From positions 1-27,496 of the forward strand of contig CAKOGP040001435.1 of NCBI GenBank assembly GCA_933822405.4: a DNA stretch of 27,496 nt. The letters are read 5' to 3'. The DNA comes from Cylindrotheca closterium (taxonomy: Eukaryota > Bacillariophyta > Bacillariophyceae > Bacillariales > Bacillariaceae). Numbering within the stretch: the stretch's first letter is position 1; each line of letters starts with the position of its first letter. Position numbers and translations under genes: made by a program. Below are positions 1 to 10,291 of this stretch, piece after piece. The notes beneath the pieces are model-generated. The model saw nothing but the letters and a program-made list of their open reading frames with translations. It was not told the DNA's origin and did not search any database.

Positions 1-1
1 A

Positions 2-154
2 TTGACAGATGACTTGAGAGAATTGCATTCAATTCTTTCCTTGGAAAAGGTACCCACAAAATTCCTCTGTATCCCAGGAGAAATCCTTGCATCTTGTTTG
101 TACTTCCCCACCAACAGTGGGAGCGCCGATTTGTCCCCTGACATGATCGACTAG
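2..154 (+). CDS. Possible 3' end of an upstream gene (partial)
   Basis: A reading frame is open from the left edge for 50 codons and ends at TAG 152-154. Its composition is protein-like (it includes short stretches such as LTDDLREL and KFLCIPGEI), but there is no recognisable domain and no visible start because the window cuts it. It may be the terminal exon of a gene further left, or a chance frame. The remaining 155-447 shows no other gene and is the likely promoter and 5' UTR of the synthetase that follows. Confidence 0.2.
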   Translation: MTDDLRELHSILSLEKVPTKFLCIPGEILASCLYFPTNSGSADLSPDMID

Positions 155-447
155 GCAACTTTTTTCTTGAAAAATGCCTCAACGTGGTTCAAACTTATCT
201 GACTAAAAGCAGCATAGTTCCTGGCCTCTACAGCCGTATTACACCGGCAGTTGGATACTCTAGAAGTAGCATAAAACCAATTAATGATTCAGTTATATAT
301 GTGGTTACATTAGGTGACTCGTCACTGGCCTGTGACTGTGCTACGTATGCCGGACAGACGACTCTATCCTGACAGATATTGTTGATTGAGTTCCATCAAG
401 CCACAAAACGAGTTTTTGAATTCTACACGTTGAAGTGCTGAAAGAGA

Positions 448-2826
448 ATGAGATCCCCCCCCCTCAGCAATTCATTGGCTTTTATCATGATCCAATGGGT
501 ATCACTAGGGGCACATGCGTTTGGTGTTGCCCGAAGACGAGTTGCGGTGGCTCCTGCGTCTAACTTCCAAACGATGACAACTAGGTTTGGTTGTTGTCGA
601 TTGTATCTCTCATCAACTTCAGCGCCACCACAATGCGAGATAAAAAATATCCGGTGGGTTCAAGATTCTGTCCTTGAAGTAATTTCTGAAGTTTTTGATC
701 CAGCGGAGGTTGCACGGGGTGTAGCACTCGCAAAACTGAACCGAAAAAAGAAAGGCAAGAAAAAGAAAAAGGAAGGAGCTCAGGTTGAAGAAGACGTTTT
801 GAGTGAAGATGAAAAAATGGAGATTGTCGAGCGCGCTGTCGCTAATGCTAAGCCATTTGATATCGCCGATACGATGGTGACTCTCGCAACTAGACCAGAG
901 TTTGGGGACTATCAGATCAATGCTGCCTTGGGATTGTCACGAGCTCTCAAAATGAGTCCCCATGAATGCGCTGGATTAATCGTAGAAAAGTTGTTGCCTG
1001 TGATTTATGAATACATGGAGGAACCCGAAATTGCAGGTCCAGGATTCATCAATCTGCGCTTCAAGAATGACTATTTGGCTGCCGCAACATCTCAAATGGC
1101 TGCCGACGCTACTGGTCGGCTTTCGTTGCCAGAAACCAAGAAAAAGGAAAAGATCATAGTCGACTTTTCATCCCCAAACATTGCAAAAGAAATGCACGTT
1201 GGTCATTTGAGGTCAACGATTATTGGTGATACTCTGTGCAACCTATTGGAATTTGTCGGTCACGATGTTATCAGACTAAACCATGTAGGCGATTGGGGGA
1301 CACAATTTGGAATGCTTGTTGAGCACTTGCGAGATGAGTATCCAGCTGCATTAAGCGCAGAATCTTCAGCGAATGTGGATCTTGGAGACCTCGTGGAACT
1401 TTACAAAGCCGCGAAGAAGCGTTTTGATGCAGACCCTGATTTCAAAATCAAGGCACGTGAATGTGTTGTACAACTCCAAGCTGGTAATGATGATGAAGTC
1501 GCTGCGTGGAAAGCACTTTGTGCTGCTTCGAGAGTCGAGTATCAAAAGGTGAGATGACGAGTCCGCAAGTTGAAAGCCCTTACGTGTGAGGATAATCTCA
1601 TCAGCCCATTTTAGATTTATGATATGTTGAACATTCGCGGACTCGTTGAACGTGGTGAATCGTTTTACAATCCATACTTGAATGACGTTGTTTCGGCACT
1701 TGAGAGCCAAAGATTTGCTGTCGAAAGCGAGGGTACACTCGCAGTTTTCTTGGATGGTGTAAGTCGCGGATTTGGAGTCGCCTGCTGTTTTCTCCCTGCA
1801 CTCATCACTGTGGGATCTATGTAGTACAAGAATAGGGATGGGACCCCCCTTCCAATGATCGTTCGCAAGTCTGACGGTGGCTTCAACTACGCGACTACAG
1901 ATCTAGCAGCTATCCGCCACAGGGTGGAGTTTGAAGTCGAAGGCGGCGGAGAAAAGGCAGACCGTGTACTGTACGTAACTGATGCAGGTCAGTCACAACA
2001 CTTTAATATGGTCTTTGAAGCTGCAAAACAGGCAGGGTTCGTCCCTGAGAATTCTTCCCTGGAACACGTTTCTTTTGGTTTGGTGCAGGGTGCCGATGGG
2101 AAGAAGTTTGCAACACGTTCTGGCGATACGGTGAAATTGAAGGATTTGCTGAATGAAGCCGTACGAATAGCTTCTGAAGATATATGTCAGAGGTCAGAGA
2201 ACGATTGTGTTTCAAAAGAGATTCTGGGTCGAGTTGCGAAAACAGTTGGTATTGGTGCAGTGAAGTATGCTGATCTTTCTATGAACCGCGAATCCAATTA
2301 TAGATTCAGCTATGAGAGAATGCTTAGTTTGAACGGTAACACAGCGCCGTACATGCTGTACGCATATGCAAGAATATGTGGAATTATTCGAAAGTCTACT
2401 GGTCAAAAAGATGAAAAACCTATTAAATGGCCAGAAGCATCAGAGATTATTATCACGGAAGAGGCGGAAGTGGAGCTGATGCGAAACCTTGCTCACCTTC
2501 CCGATATTCTACTTGAGGTTGAGCGCGATTTGTACCCAAACAAAATCTGTGACTATCTTTTTGAGACTAGTCAAAAGTTCAACAAGGTAAGTTTTTCTTC
2601 CAGCTGCGATACGCGAAAATCCGAGGTTGATATGCGGTAGTGCATTTTCCTGGATTGCGACCTCAAACTTGTGCGTCTTCATGTTTAGTTCTACGAAGCG
2701 TGTTCGGTCAATGGCGCAAGTACTGCCGAAATTAAGGCTAGCCGTTTGTCCCTCTGTAGTGCCACGGCTGGAGTAATTCGTCTCTTGTTGGGAGTCATTG
2801 GTATCGACGTTCTGGAGAAACTATAG
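448..2826 (+). CDS. Arginyl-tRNA synthetase, four exons, likely organelle-targeted
   Basis: Class I aminoacyl-tRNA synthetase that charges tRNA-Arg with arginine. Exons are 448-1548, 1615-1758, 1825-2586 and 2689-2826, all joined in phase 0 with GT-AG introns of 66, 66 and 102 bp, giving about 714 residues. Residues 75-215 match the ArgRS N-terminal (Add-1) domain, with a lysine-rich insertion near 99-112. The HIGH signature is HVGH at 250-253, and the KMSKS region has the degenerate ArgRS form KKFATRSG at 508-515. The C-terminal part, about 590-714, is the DALR anticodon-binding domain, ending in a family-typical GVIGIDVLEKL. The first ~25 residues are hydrophobic and end AHA-F, followed by an Arg-rich stretch: this resembles the signal-plus-transit leader with a cleavage-site Phe used for diatom plastids. 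A second Met at residue 43 could start a shorter isoform. Family assignment is very secure; targeting is inferred. Confidence 0.95.
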
Positions 2827-3105
2827 GTACATACAGTAAAAGGGTAGTGTAAGGAGGGTACGGAATTATAAAATACTGTGAGTCAGCCTATTGTACTGTA
2901 CCGTACAGTACCATACCTGCAGTATTACGGTACCCTCTACTAGAGAGGCTACATATTTCCACCATTGTAGTCATTTGACCAATTTGAGTCAAAAGCTTTT
3001 AAGGTTTTTGAGGTGGCTTGGCATGCTCGTTTTGAATTACAATGCTCTGTCGATCGGAACTGTACAAGCTTGATCAAAAGAACAGTCGAGCCGGTAGCAG
3101 TAACA
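2827..3105. other. Intergenic region with small near-palindromes
   Basis: This gap separates the synthetase stop from the start of the HVA22-family gene. It contains several near-palindromic GTAC/TACAGTA motifs (about 2830-2935), for example TACTGTACCGTACAGTA, which is one mismatch from a perfect palindrome. No gene is visible. Confidence 0.4.
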
Positions 3106-3826
3106 ATGGACAAAGTTGATCAAGTTGTAAAGAGCATCGATGAATTCATCGCCAAGTATCCATCGGTCACCCAATTTGGTGCGTAATCCATTCAGTGCAA
3201 ATTTGAAATGTTTTGAATGATCCATCAACTTCTTGTGTATGAAACGTACGACGATGATCTACAGGACTCTCGAGTCTTGTGGGATTTCAAGGCGTCAAGT
3301 CTTGTCCGATCGTTGCATTTTATATTGTCGTCACTGATCATTATCGCTCCTTTCATTACGCTGCTCCTTTGTCAAAATGAAAAATCTCTCACTGGTTCCT
3401 TTGATTTCAGAACGATTCAAAGATCTCGAAGAAAAAACTGGTCACCCCAAGGTATATTTCTTTCTTGGCGCTGTCTTCCTCATCGCTAGCTTCGTCCTTG
3501 GGTTTGGTGGATTGAAGCTGGTCACCGACTTGGTCGGATTTCTTTATCCAGCATACATGTCTTTCAAATCGATGGAATCCTCACCAAAGGCAGTTCCTGA
3601 CGATGCTACTCAATGGCTGACATACTGGGTCATCTTTTCCTCCCTTACTGTGACCGAAGGCCTCTTCACATTCATTGTGAAGTTGATCCCTTTCTATTAT
3701 GGCATCAAGATGGGACTAATCATTTGGCTTTACCATCCAAAGACCACTGGGGCCGAAGTTCTTTACAATCAAGTCGTGCGTCCCAAAATCCTGCCACATC
3801 TAGAAGCTGCGAAGAAATCAGAGTAA
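3106..3826 (+). CDS. TB2/DP1/HVA22 family (REEP5/Yop1-like) ER membrane-shaping protein
   Basis: Two exons, 3106-3178 and 3411-3826, joined in phase 1 (GT-AG intron of 232 bp), give 162 residues, a normal length for the family. These proteins insert hairpin membrane segments into tubular ER and promote curvature. The sequence shows a short charged N-terminus, ERFKDLEEKTGHPKV, two hydrophobic stretches (about residues 42-75), the YPAYMSFKSMES motif, the D..QWLTYWV segment, and a second hydrophobic region followed by KMGLIIWLYHPKTTGAEVLY. All are hallmarks of the TB2/DP1/HVA22 domain in the correct order. The ATG at 3106 was chosen because splicing from it joins cleanly into the conserved domain; an ATG at 3377 lies inside the intron and would lose the first domain residues. 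A 3' A-rich stretch at 3956-3966 may be near the mRNA end. Confidence 0.92.
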
Positions 3827-4343
3827 TTCCAAGCCTCATTCTTGATAAATCCAGGGGACTCTCTTCGTGGACTGACTTCTATTGCTTGACTCTAGTGTTT
3901 CGGAGTTGAATATTTCGGACTTGAATGCAGAGTATTTCGTAAAAACACTTTTATTTAAAAAAAAAGAGAAGTGCCCATAATTACTCTATACAAGTACTGA
4001 ACCAGTTATCCTGCAACTCCCCAAGTTCAGTTGCATCGTGAATGAATTACTTAGCGCATGGAGAGCAAGAAGCGAAAACCGAGCCTCTTTGACCAAACAT
4101 AGTAGGATAGTGCTGCATGTTTTCTCCCAAACATCGATGTAAATGCGGCTGAAACTTCGCCATCGATGAAAGTGGAGAAACATCGATCTGATACCGGGAT
4201 GTCTTTGGATTGGTAACAAGGTACCAGTAGAAGCAAACGCTTCGCAGTCACCAGTACACACTACTAATTCAGAAGTGTTGAGAGCTCGTGTTCAATACAA
4301 CTGAACAAATCACTAGATAATTCATTTTTCTGATGAATACCCT
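3827..4343. other. Intergenic region between HVA22-like gene and copia element
   Basis: No gene is supported here. Overlapping minus-strand open frames of 91 and 66 codons (3986-4261) have no recognisable domain; the shorter one has protein-like composition and could be the last exon of a minus-strand gene whose upstream part was displaced by the retrotransposon at 4344, but this is weak. Confidence 0.4.
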
Positions 4344-4647
4344 TGTTGGAATATTGAGCTCTCAGTAGACGTACTGACGTTCAGACGCCTTCACTACTCC
4401 GCTAGCTGGGACTCCAGTCACGACTGGAGATCGATGCTCTAGCTCTCTTCGAATTTCATTAGCTTTCTTAGAGATTCGATGCAGCAACTCTTTCCAAGTA
4501 GTTTCAAGTAGTGATAATCTCACAATTCACAATTTATCAATTTATTAATTCGATTCTTTATCAACCAACTTCATATTAACTACTTTTATTGACTCAAAGC
4601 CCAATCCAGAGGCCTTGCTCCAGTGGAGCCGTCTCAGGATTTCAACA
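4344..4647 (+). repeat. 5' LTR of copia element
   Basis: A 304-bp direct repeat starting TGTTGGAATATTGAGC and ending CAACA. It matches the 3' LTR along its whole length with scattered substitutions and small indels. Confidence 0.9.
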
Positions 4648-4679
4648 CGCTCCCTCTGCGAGTTTAAAGGGCCCATTGC

Positions 4680-5429
4680 ATGGTACAAAGTACTCGAAAC
4701 GGCCCACTGAATCAAGATCCTTACATCCCTCGTCGCCGTCAAAGAAACAACCAAGTTCAGAACATGGCTGACAATCCTCCTCAGGGAGGCAACGACCAAG
4801 ACCCAGAAGTTGTGGAGGAAAACCAACAACAACCTGCGCCAGCAGGCAATGCTGATGAAGCCGCGCAAGCCAATCAACAAGGCGGACAACAGGCCAACCC
4901 TCCGGTTCCCGATCTCCTAAACAACTTGATCGCAGCAGCAGCCGTTGCGGCAAACCCATTCAATCAACAAGGTCAACAACAAGGTCAGCAACAAGGTCAG
5001 CAACAAGGTCAGAACGCCGGTCAACCGCAAGGTGGAACCAACAATGCTGCGAATCTACTAGGGCAGCTATTGGCTCATCCACAAGGAATGAATCTACTAG
5101 GTCAGCTCATCACAAGTGCGACCAATCCGAATGCGACCACTCCGACTACCCATACTCCCCAATATGGAGCGTTTCCATCGACTTCAGGAACTACTCCTAT
5201 CGACATTGGAACTTCCTACGGCATCAAACAGTACTCAAAGGCAGTCAATTCGCTCTACTCTAGTGGTGAAGACAAGTTCGATTTGCAACCAGCAAGACTA
5301 CTAAATTTTATCGAGAGAATCCAAACTAGAGCCCTTGAGGCGGGATGGACCATCATCTTCCAGGTTCAAAACTCTGCAAGAAATAACGCTACCGACGACT
5401 TCCTGCAACTTCATGGACATCTCTATTGA
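4680..5429 (+). pseudogene. gag: copia gag, N-terminal part, frameshifted
   Basis: A 249-codon frame starting 33 bp after the 5' LTR. It is rich in Gln, Asn and Gly, with a (QQG)n-type run around residues 98-113, then a more ordered stretch (KQYSKAVNSLYSS... and ...RLLNFIERIQTRALEAGW) typical of the start of a copia capsid region in diatom elements. The frame drops out at 5429, but capsid-like coding continues in another frame (IEDVRRHEQAYLV onward), so a frameshift lies around 5390-5420. Nucleocapsid-type zinc knuckles are not visible. Confidence 0.7.
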
Positions 5430-6948
5430 AGATGTTCGACGCCATGAGCAAGCCTACCTTGTTCAAGCTGACAGTCGCAGCAACCAAAGCTCTCTCCACT
5501 TGCAGCTCTGCATCTACAAGTCGCTCACGGACTCTGCCCAAGCGAAAGTCTTAGGGGACAAAAATCTCTTCACCATCGATGGAATGAGAGGCGGATTGGC
5601 GTATCTGAAGGTGAGGACAACTCCCGCTAGCAACTCCAATGTGAACCACATCCGACGTCAACTTACAAAACTTCCCGAATACATGACCAAGGTTGGATCA
5701 AACGTTGAAAAGTTCAATCTTCACGTTTCCGAACAACTTGAGAACCTTGCCCACTATGGAGAGGAGTCCAAAGATGTCCTGATCCATCTGTTCGAAAGGT
5801 ACAAGGCTGCATCTGACAAGTCATTTGTGTCATACATTGAGAGAAAAGAGGAAAAACATGAGGACAACTCCGAGACCACCAATGAACCCAAGCTCATGCA
5901 AGACGCCAAAAACTATTACAAGAACAATGACGAAATCACGACACCAACTTCCCATCGAGAGGGAGAATCTGAACCATCTGAAGATGATCCCAAACCTCCA
6001 ATGCGTCAAACACCAATGACTTTCGACCTCGATATGGACAAGAACGAAAATTCAGTACCAGTACAGATTGAGGACGACGAAGAGGACACTCAAAAACAAA
6101 ATCATGCAGCTGAGTTCCTCAAGTACCACCACAAGTTCAATCACTGTTCGCCAGCCAAGATCCAAGCAATGGCAAAGAAAGGTGAGCTCCCAAAATACTT
6201 GGCAACATGCGACGTACCTGTATGCAGTGCTTGCCAATTTGGAAAGGCAACCAGAAGGCCGTGGCGCACCAAGAACAAGAAGAATGGTCGCAAAGCAAAA
6301 ACTGCAACAAGACCAGGACAAGTGGTTAGTGTTGACATGATGGAAGCAGGAATACCGGGTTTGATCCCACAAACATCTGGATTTCTTACCAAAGAACGGT
6401 ACAGAGTTGCAACCGTTTATGTCGACCAATACTCCAACTTCAGCTATGTGCACTTCCAGAAGAGCACATCCGTGGAAGATACGCTGGTAGGCAAGGAGGC
6501 ATTCGAGCGACTTGCTGCAACCTATGGGATCCAAGTCCAACACTGCCATGCAGACAACGGAACGTTCGCCGCGAAAGGGTGGATTGATGCGTGTCACCGG
6601 AAGAAGCAGTCCATCAGCTTTGCAGGAGTCAATGCACATCATCAGAACGGAAGAGCTGAAGCAAGGATCAAGCATATCCAAGACATGGCACATACCTCAT
6701 TGATTCATGCGACAAAGCGATGGCCCGAGGCAATCAATGCTCATCTGTGGCCCTTTGCAGTCCGCATGGCAAATCTCTCGATCAATGCAACACCGTGGTT
6801 AGCAGATCTGAAGAAGCGCTCTCCAGAAGAGATGTTTTCAGGTTCCAAAGTGGATAATAATCCAAAGCATTGGCACCACTTTGGTTGCCCCGTGTTCGTC
6901 TTAGACAAGAATATGCAGCAAGGCAGAAGACCTGCAGGAGGCAAATGA
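5335..6948 (+). pseudogene. copia gag remainder fused to GAG-pre-integrase and integrase core
   Basis: A 537-codon frame. Its first ~20 residues are out of frame with gag; from about residue 28 it continues the capsid region, ending near residue 165. The linker (about 170-245) is acidic and hydrophilic; protease and zinc knuckle are missing there, consistent with internal deletion. Next come the GAG-pre-integrase His/Cys motif (KYHHKFNH and CDVPVCSACQFGKATR) and the integrase core with its catalytic triad: D334 (VSVDMMEAG), D407 (HADNGTFA) and E442 (NGRAEARIK), correctly spaced (34 residues between the second Asp and Glu). The frame ends at 6948, but the integrase C-terminal text continues at 6949 in another frame, so a second small frameshift separates them. 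Confidence 0.85.
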
Positions 6949-7482
6949 ATGCCAAGGACCCAGGTCGGCATCCATTTGGGTCCATCTCCGCAACACTCAA
7001 GAAGTATTGCACTGGTTCTCAACCTCACGACAGGAAGAGTAGGACCAGAATTCCATGTATACATGGACTCCAAATTCCATTCTGTGAAGAATTCCACTCG
7101 CCAAGAGAGACCCGAAGTCACTTTGAGCTCTACCAAAAGCGAATACACTGGTCTCAGTTATGCATTGCGTGAAGCGATTCCCCTCATGAACCTACTCAAG
7201 GAAATGAAGAGGCATGGAATCCCTGTCCTGGATCATCGCCCAAAAGTCCATTGCAGAGTCTTTGAAGACAATAGTGGAGCATTGGAAATGGCAAAAATCC
7301 ACAAGTGGAGAACCAGGACAAAACACCTCTGCACAAAACTGCACCACTTTAGGTCATATGTAATGAGGAAGGAAATTACCATTCATCCTATTGATACTGA
7401 GGATCAACCAGCTGATATACTGACAAATCCACTGGCCGTCCAACTCTTTATCAAGCATAGGAAATGGTTAATTGGCTGGTAA
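6949..7482 (+). pseudogene. copia integrase tail joined to RNase H; reverse transcriptase deleted
   Basis: This 177-codon frame starts inside the integrase C-terminal region (HLGPSPQHSRSIALVLNL, followed by FHVYMDSKFHSVK) and then passes within about ten residues to the C-terminal part of a copia RNase H (TLSSTKSEYTGLSYALREA, FEDNSGALEMA, RTKHLCTKLHHFR, DQPADILTNPL). A complete element has about 600 residues of linker, reverse transcriptase and connection domain between these, so a large in-frame deletion removed the polymerase. The first ATG is not meaningful. The stop lies 37 bp before the 3' LTR. Confidence 0.85.
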
Positions 7483-7519
7483 GCATCTCCCGCTACCTGC
7501 ATAGCTCGGCGAGAGGGAT

Positions 7520-7816
7520 TGTTGGAATATTGGGCTCTCAGTAGACGTACTGACGCACAGACGCCTTCACTACCCCGCTAGCTGCGACTCGACTGAAAAT
7601 TGATGCTCTAGCTCTCTTCGAATCTCTTTAGCTCTCTCAGAGATTCGATGCAGCAACTCTTTTCAAGTAGTTTCAAGTAGTGATAATCTCACAATTCACA
7701 ATTTATCAATTTATTAATTCGATTACTTATCAACTAACTTCGTATAAAACTACCTTTATTGATTCAAAGCCCAATCCAGAGGCCTTGCTCCTGTGGAGCC
7801 GTCTCAGGATTTAACA
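7520..7816 (+). repeat. 3' LTR of copia element
   Basis: A 297-bp partner of the 5' LTR, starting TGTTGGAATATTGGGC and ending TTTAACA. It directly abuts the minisatellite that begins at 7817. Confidence 0.9.
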
Positions 7817-8080
7817 GACTTTGGATCGTAAAAGGACGACCACGTTATGCTAAATACAACGATTTTTGCGTTGGTGATAACCACGACTTTGGATCGTAAA
7901 AGGACGACCACGTTGTGCTAAATACAACGATTTTGCGTTGGTGATAACCACGACTTGGATCATATGGAAAAGACAATCACGTTGTGCTAAATACAACGAT
8001 TTTTGTGTTGGTGATAACCACGACTTGGATCGTATGAAAAGGGGACGATCACGTTGTGCTAAATACAATGATTTGGTGTG
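7817..8080. repeat. Minisatellite, four copies of a ~67-70 bp unit
   Basis: Copies start at 7817, 7885, 7952 and 8022. Each begins GACTT(T)GGATCGTA and contains CACGTTGTGCTAAATACAACG; the first three end GGTTGGTGATAACCAC-like (consensus GCGTTGGTGATAACCAC). The last copy is truncated near 8080. Copies differ by a few substitutions and indels. Open frames across it simply reflect the periodicity, and no coding function is proposed. Confidence 0.9.
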
Positions 8081-8915
8081 AAAGCAAGAAACTCAAAACT
8101 CAAAAGACTCTGACAGGGGGTTTGGATTCCCTGTCATCATCGTCGTATCGAGCTCTTGCAAAAGAATGCCTCGTGTCGATCGTGAAACACACCCCCTCCA
8201 AGATTGGGTCCTAGCTGTCGTCTGACTCCGCACTTACCGCCACGCACCGCTTCCATTGCTGCGACGCGCTCATGCGCAGTTGACTAAGCGGACCTGGCGT
8301 CATTCTCTTGCCAGTTCGTCCTACCGTCTTGCCTGCACACCCTTTTGGCGAACTACAGGGAACACAGTTGGATGCTTAACGAAATTTAGGACTGCTAAAT
8401 AGTTGAGTGGTGAACTTTCTTTGTGATAAGTAAAGTCGATCATATTGACTTCGTGCGAAAGAGGGTGAAAATGACCACAAGGACTTGATAAAAATCAGAG
8501 AAATCATGATTTGCGGGGTATCCCAGAGGCTGTGCGTGAAGAGTCCTTCTAGCTACCCTGGGTGGGAATTTTACCGTTATGGGTAAACTGCCGCCCTCTG
8601 GGTGAGGCCAAATTGCTAAGCCCCTCCGAGTCGGGCTGGTCCATTTAGGTGAGCCAGCCTGGGATTGAGTGCCAATACTTCCAAAATGATGGAATTTGTT
8701 ACGGCTGGGTTCCGCAACTTTTGCGGAATTTGCAAGGTGGAAGTCTAGGTAAGACCCCTTCCTCCAGAACCACGCCCGCACGGCCTATGTAACATTTTAG
8801 CTACAGAGCTCGAGGTCACTCACTTGGAAATTCGATTGTTGCCCAGTTGTCTTCTTCATTCTTTGTCAAGCAACAAGGAGGAGCAGAACCGTTTTCATTT
8901 GAGTGACAGAGCAAG
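8081..8915. other. Upstream region of the Crypton-type recombinase gene
   Basis: No gene is supported. A 113-codon minus-strand frame at 8440-8781 has no recognisable domain. The region presumably contains the 5' boundary and promoter of the recombinase element, but Cryptons have no terminal inverted repeats, so the boundary cannot be placed by eye. Confidence 0.4.
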
Positions 8916-10291
8916 ATGCCAGCACAACCCAATGGTCTGTCAGATGAACAGGAAGTTTTCCTGAAAATTTGTTTGGATCGTGTGGAGGCGGCCAGGAGAC
9001 TAAAGACCAAAGGACTTAGTGACACTTATCTCCGGGAGTATCAACGATTTGTCATTTGGGTAATAAAGAATAACCGTATGCCGGACCCAATGCAGCGACC
9101 CTTTCGTTTTACCACAAGAGACAATGTGGATAAATATTACATCCACGACTTTACAAAGAGAGAATTTGGCACCCAAAATAGTCGCTCTCGGGTCCATCAA
9201 GCGATACAAAGGTTTTGGGATTCAGTAGAGTCTTCTTTTTTTAAAGATTTTGACACCCTATCACCTTTGATGGATGGCGAAGCTAAAAAATTCAGAGTAA
9301 AAGACAGTGAAGCAGTTGAAGCAAGTGTAATAGAGCAGCAGCGATATTACGATTCAATCAAAGAAGACAAGTTTGGAGGAACAGATCCTTTCAAAGGCCT
9401 GAAGGCCGACCTTCTTACTAGTACTGAAAAGATGAAGGTAATGACCTATATTCTAAATGATCGACCAGATTGGAAGGACATTGGTTGCTCTTTCAATTGG
9501 GGCTGCAATGCAGGTTTGAGAGGAGATTCCACGAGGTCTCTCTGTTTTAAAGATTTGTATATCAGCCATGGATTTGCTCCAGGACAAGGAAGGAATCTGA
9601 CTGCCATCTTAAGGAAAGATGATCAAAAAAGTGACTTCACTACGGATCGCCTAGTTGGGGTCCTTCGGCATCGCCATTACTTGCTATGTGCCTCATTCAT
9701 GACATCCATGAATGTAATTCGGATACTGCAATTACGTAGCAACGAGGTTCACTTCAAACGTCCGAACAAAAAGAGTCCAGCCGAATTCTGGCAAATTCCT
9801 TTTGTCGATTTTACGAAGCTTGCTGACGAAGAAAATGCCATGAGAGAGGTGAGTTTGACACGTCTTCTATAGTTGCTTTTTCTATGGTTGAAAACTAAGT
9901 TGCCTGCCACATCAAACCTTCTGGATGTCATTCTTAGATTTACGTCAAGACTGGTGTAGAGTCTTGCAAAGTGACCCATCACCGAACACATTGTGTAATG
10001 CATGCTAGTACTGAGGGTTTACAACAGTATCAAGTTTCAACCCTCACCAAGCACATGAACGACAAGCTAACAAAATCATACTGGGTAAGTTGGTTTTGGA
10101 AATGTTTGCCAAAAATGTTTTGAAATGGTTGTCAAATCAAACTGAACTGCATTGCTATTCAATTTTACCTGCTGGCATACTTTTAGGCTGAAATGGAACG
10201 AAGATCGATGACTGTGATGGCTGGATTTGACATGGATGAAGCCTACAATGTCCTACGAACGCAGATTGGATTGCCACTTTTATATATATAA
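8916..10291 (+). pseudogene. Crypton-type tyrosine recombinase, catalytic half, interrupted at its 3' side
   Basis: Exons 8916-9848, 9938-10084 and 10187-10278 (then TAA at 10289-10291), joined in phase 0 by GT-AG introns of 89 and 102 bp. Crypton recombinases are tyrosine-recombinase DNA transposases. Visible hallmarks, in order: an alpha-helical N-terminal core-binding-like region; box I arginine R202 in GLRGDSTRSL; the Crypton-typical RH....C motif (R251, LRHRHYLLC); a His/Arg box in exon 2 (VTHHRTH, H325-R327); a candidate nucleophile Y359 in KSYW, 32 residues on; then MAGF and the Y...R.....P pattern (AYNVLRTQIGLP). The box II spacing reads HxR and not the usual HxxR, so the alignment there is uncertain. 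The fold normally continues for hundreds of residues; here it stops after LPLLYI where the repeated array begins, so this copy is broken. The missing continuation lies inside each downstream unit. Start ATG has an acceptable context (AAGATGCC). Confidence 0.75.

Larger units (their letters stand above)
4344..7816 (+). mobile_element. Decayed Ty1/copia LTR retrotransposon lacking reverse transcriptase
   Basis: Two direct repeats begin TGTTGGAATATTG and end in AACA, at 4344-4647 and 7520-7816, and bracket gag, GAG-pre-integrase, integrase and RNase H remnants. Integrase lies before RNase H with no env, the copia order. The aspartic protease is not visible and the reverse transcriptase between integrase and RNase H has been deleted, so the copy is non-autonomous. 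A purine-rich run (GGCGAGAGGGAT) precedes the 3' LTR and fits a polypurine tract. Sequence just inside the 5' LTR (CGCTCCCTCTGCGAG) does not begin with the usual TGG. Flanking 5-mers differ (ACCCT versus GACTT), so no target duplication is visible. The LTRs differ at several sites and by small indels, so this is not a very recent insertion. Confidence 0.9.

Noticed and set aside
3986..4261. Minus-strand gene truncated by the copia insertion
   Set aside because: The frames have no recognisable family and no continuation on the far side of the element, so an interrupted gene cannot be shown.
7817..8080. CRISPR-like array
   Set aside because: Units are contiguous and diverge throughout, with no unique spacers; the setting is eukaryotic. 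It is an ordinary minisatellite.
8440..8781. Minus-strand 113-codon frame ahead of the recombinase gene
   Set aside because: No domain, no start context and low-complexity-free but random-looking composition; its short resemblance to a minus-strand frame inside the array units is too brief to support homology.
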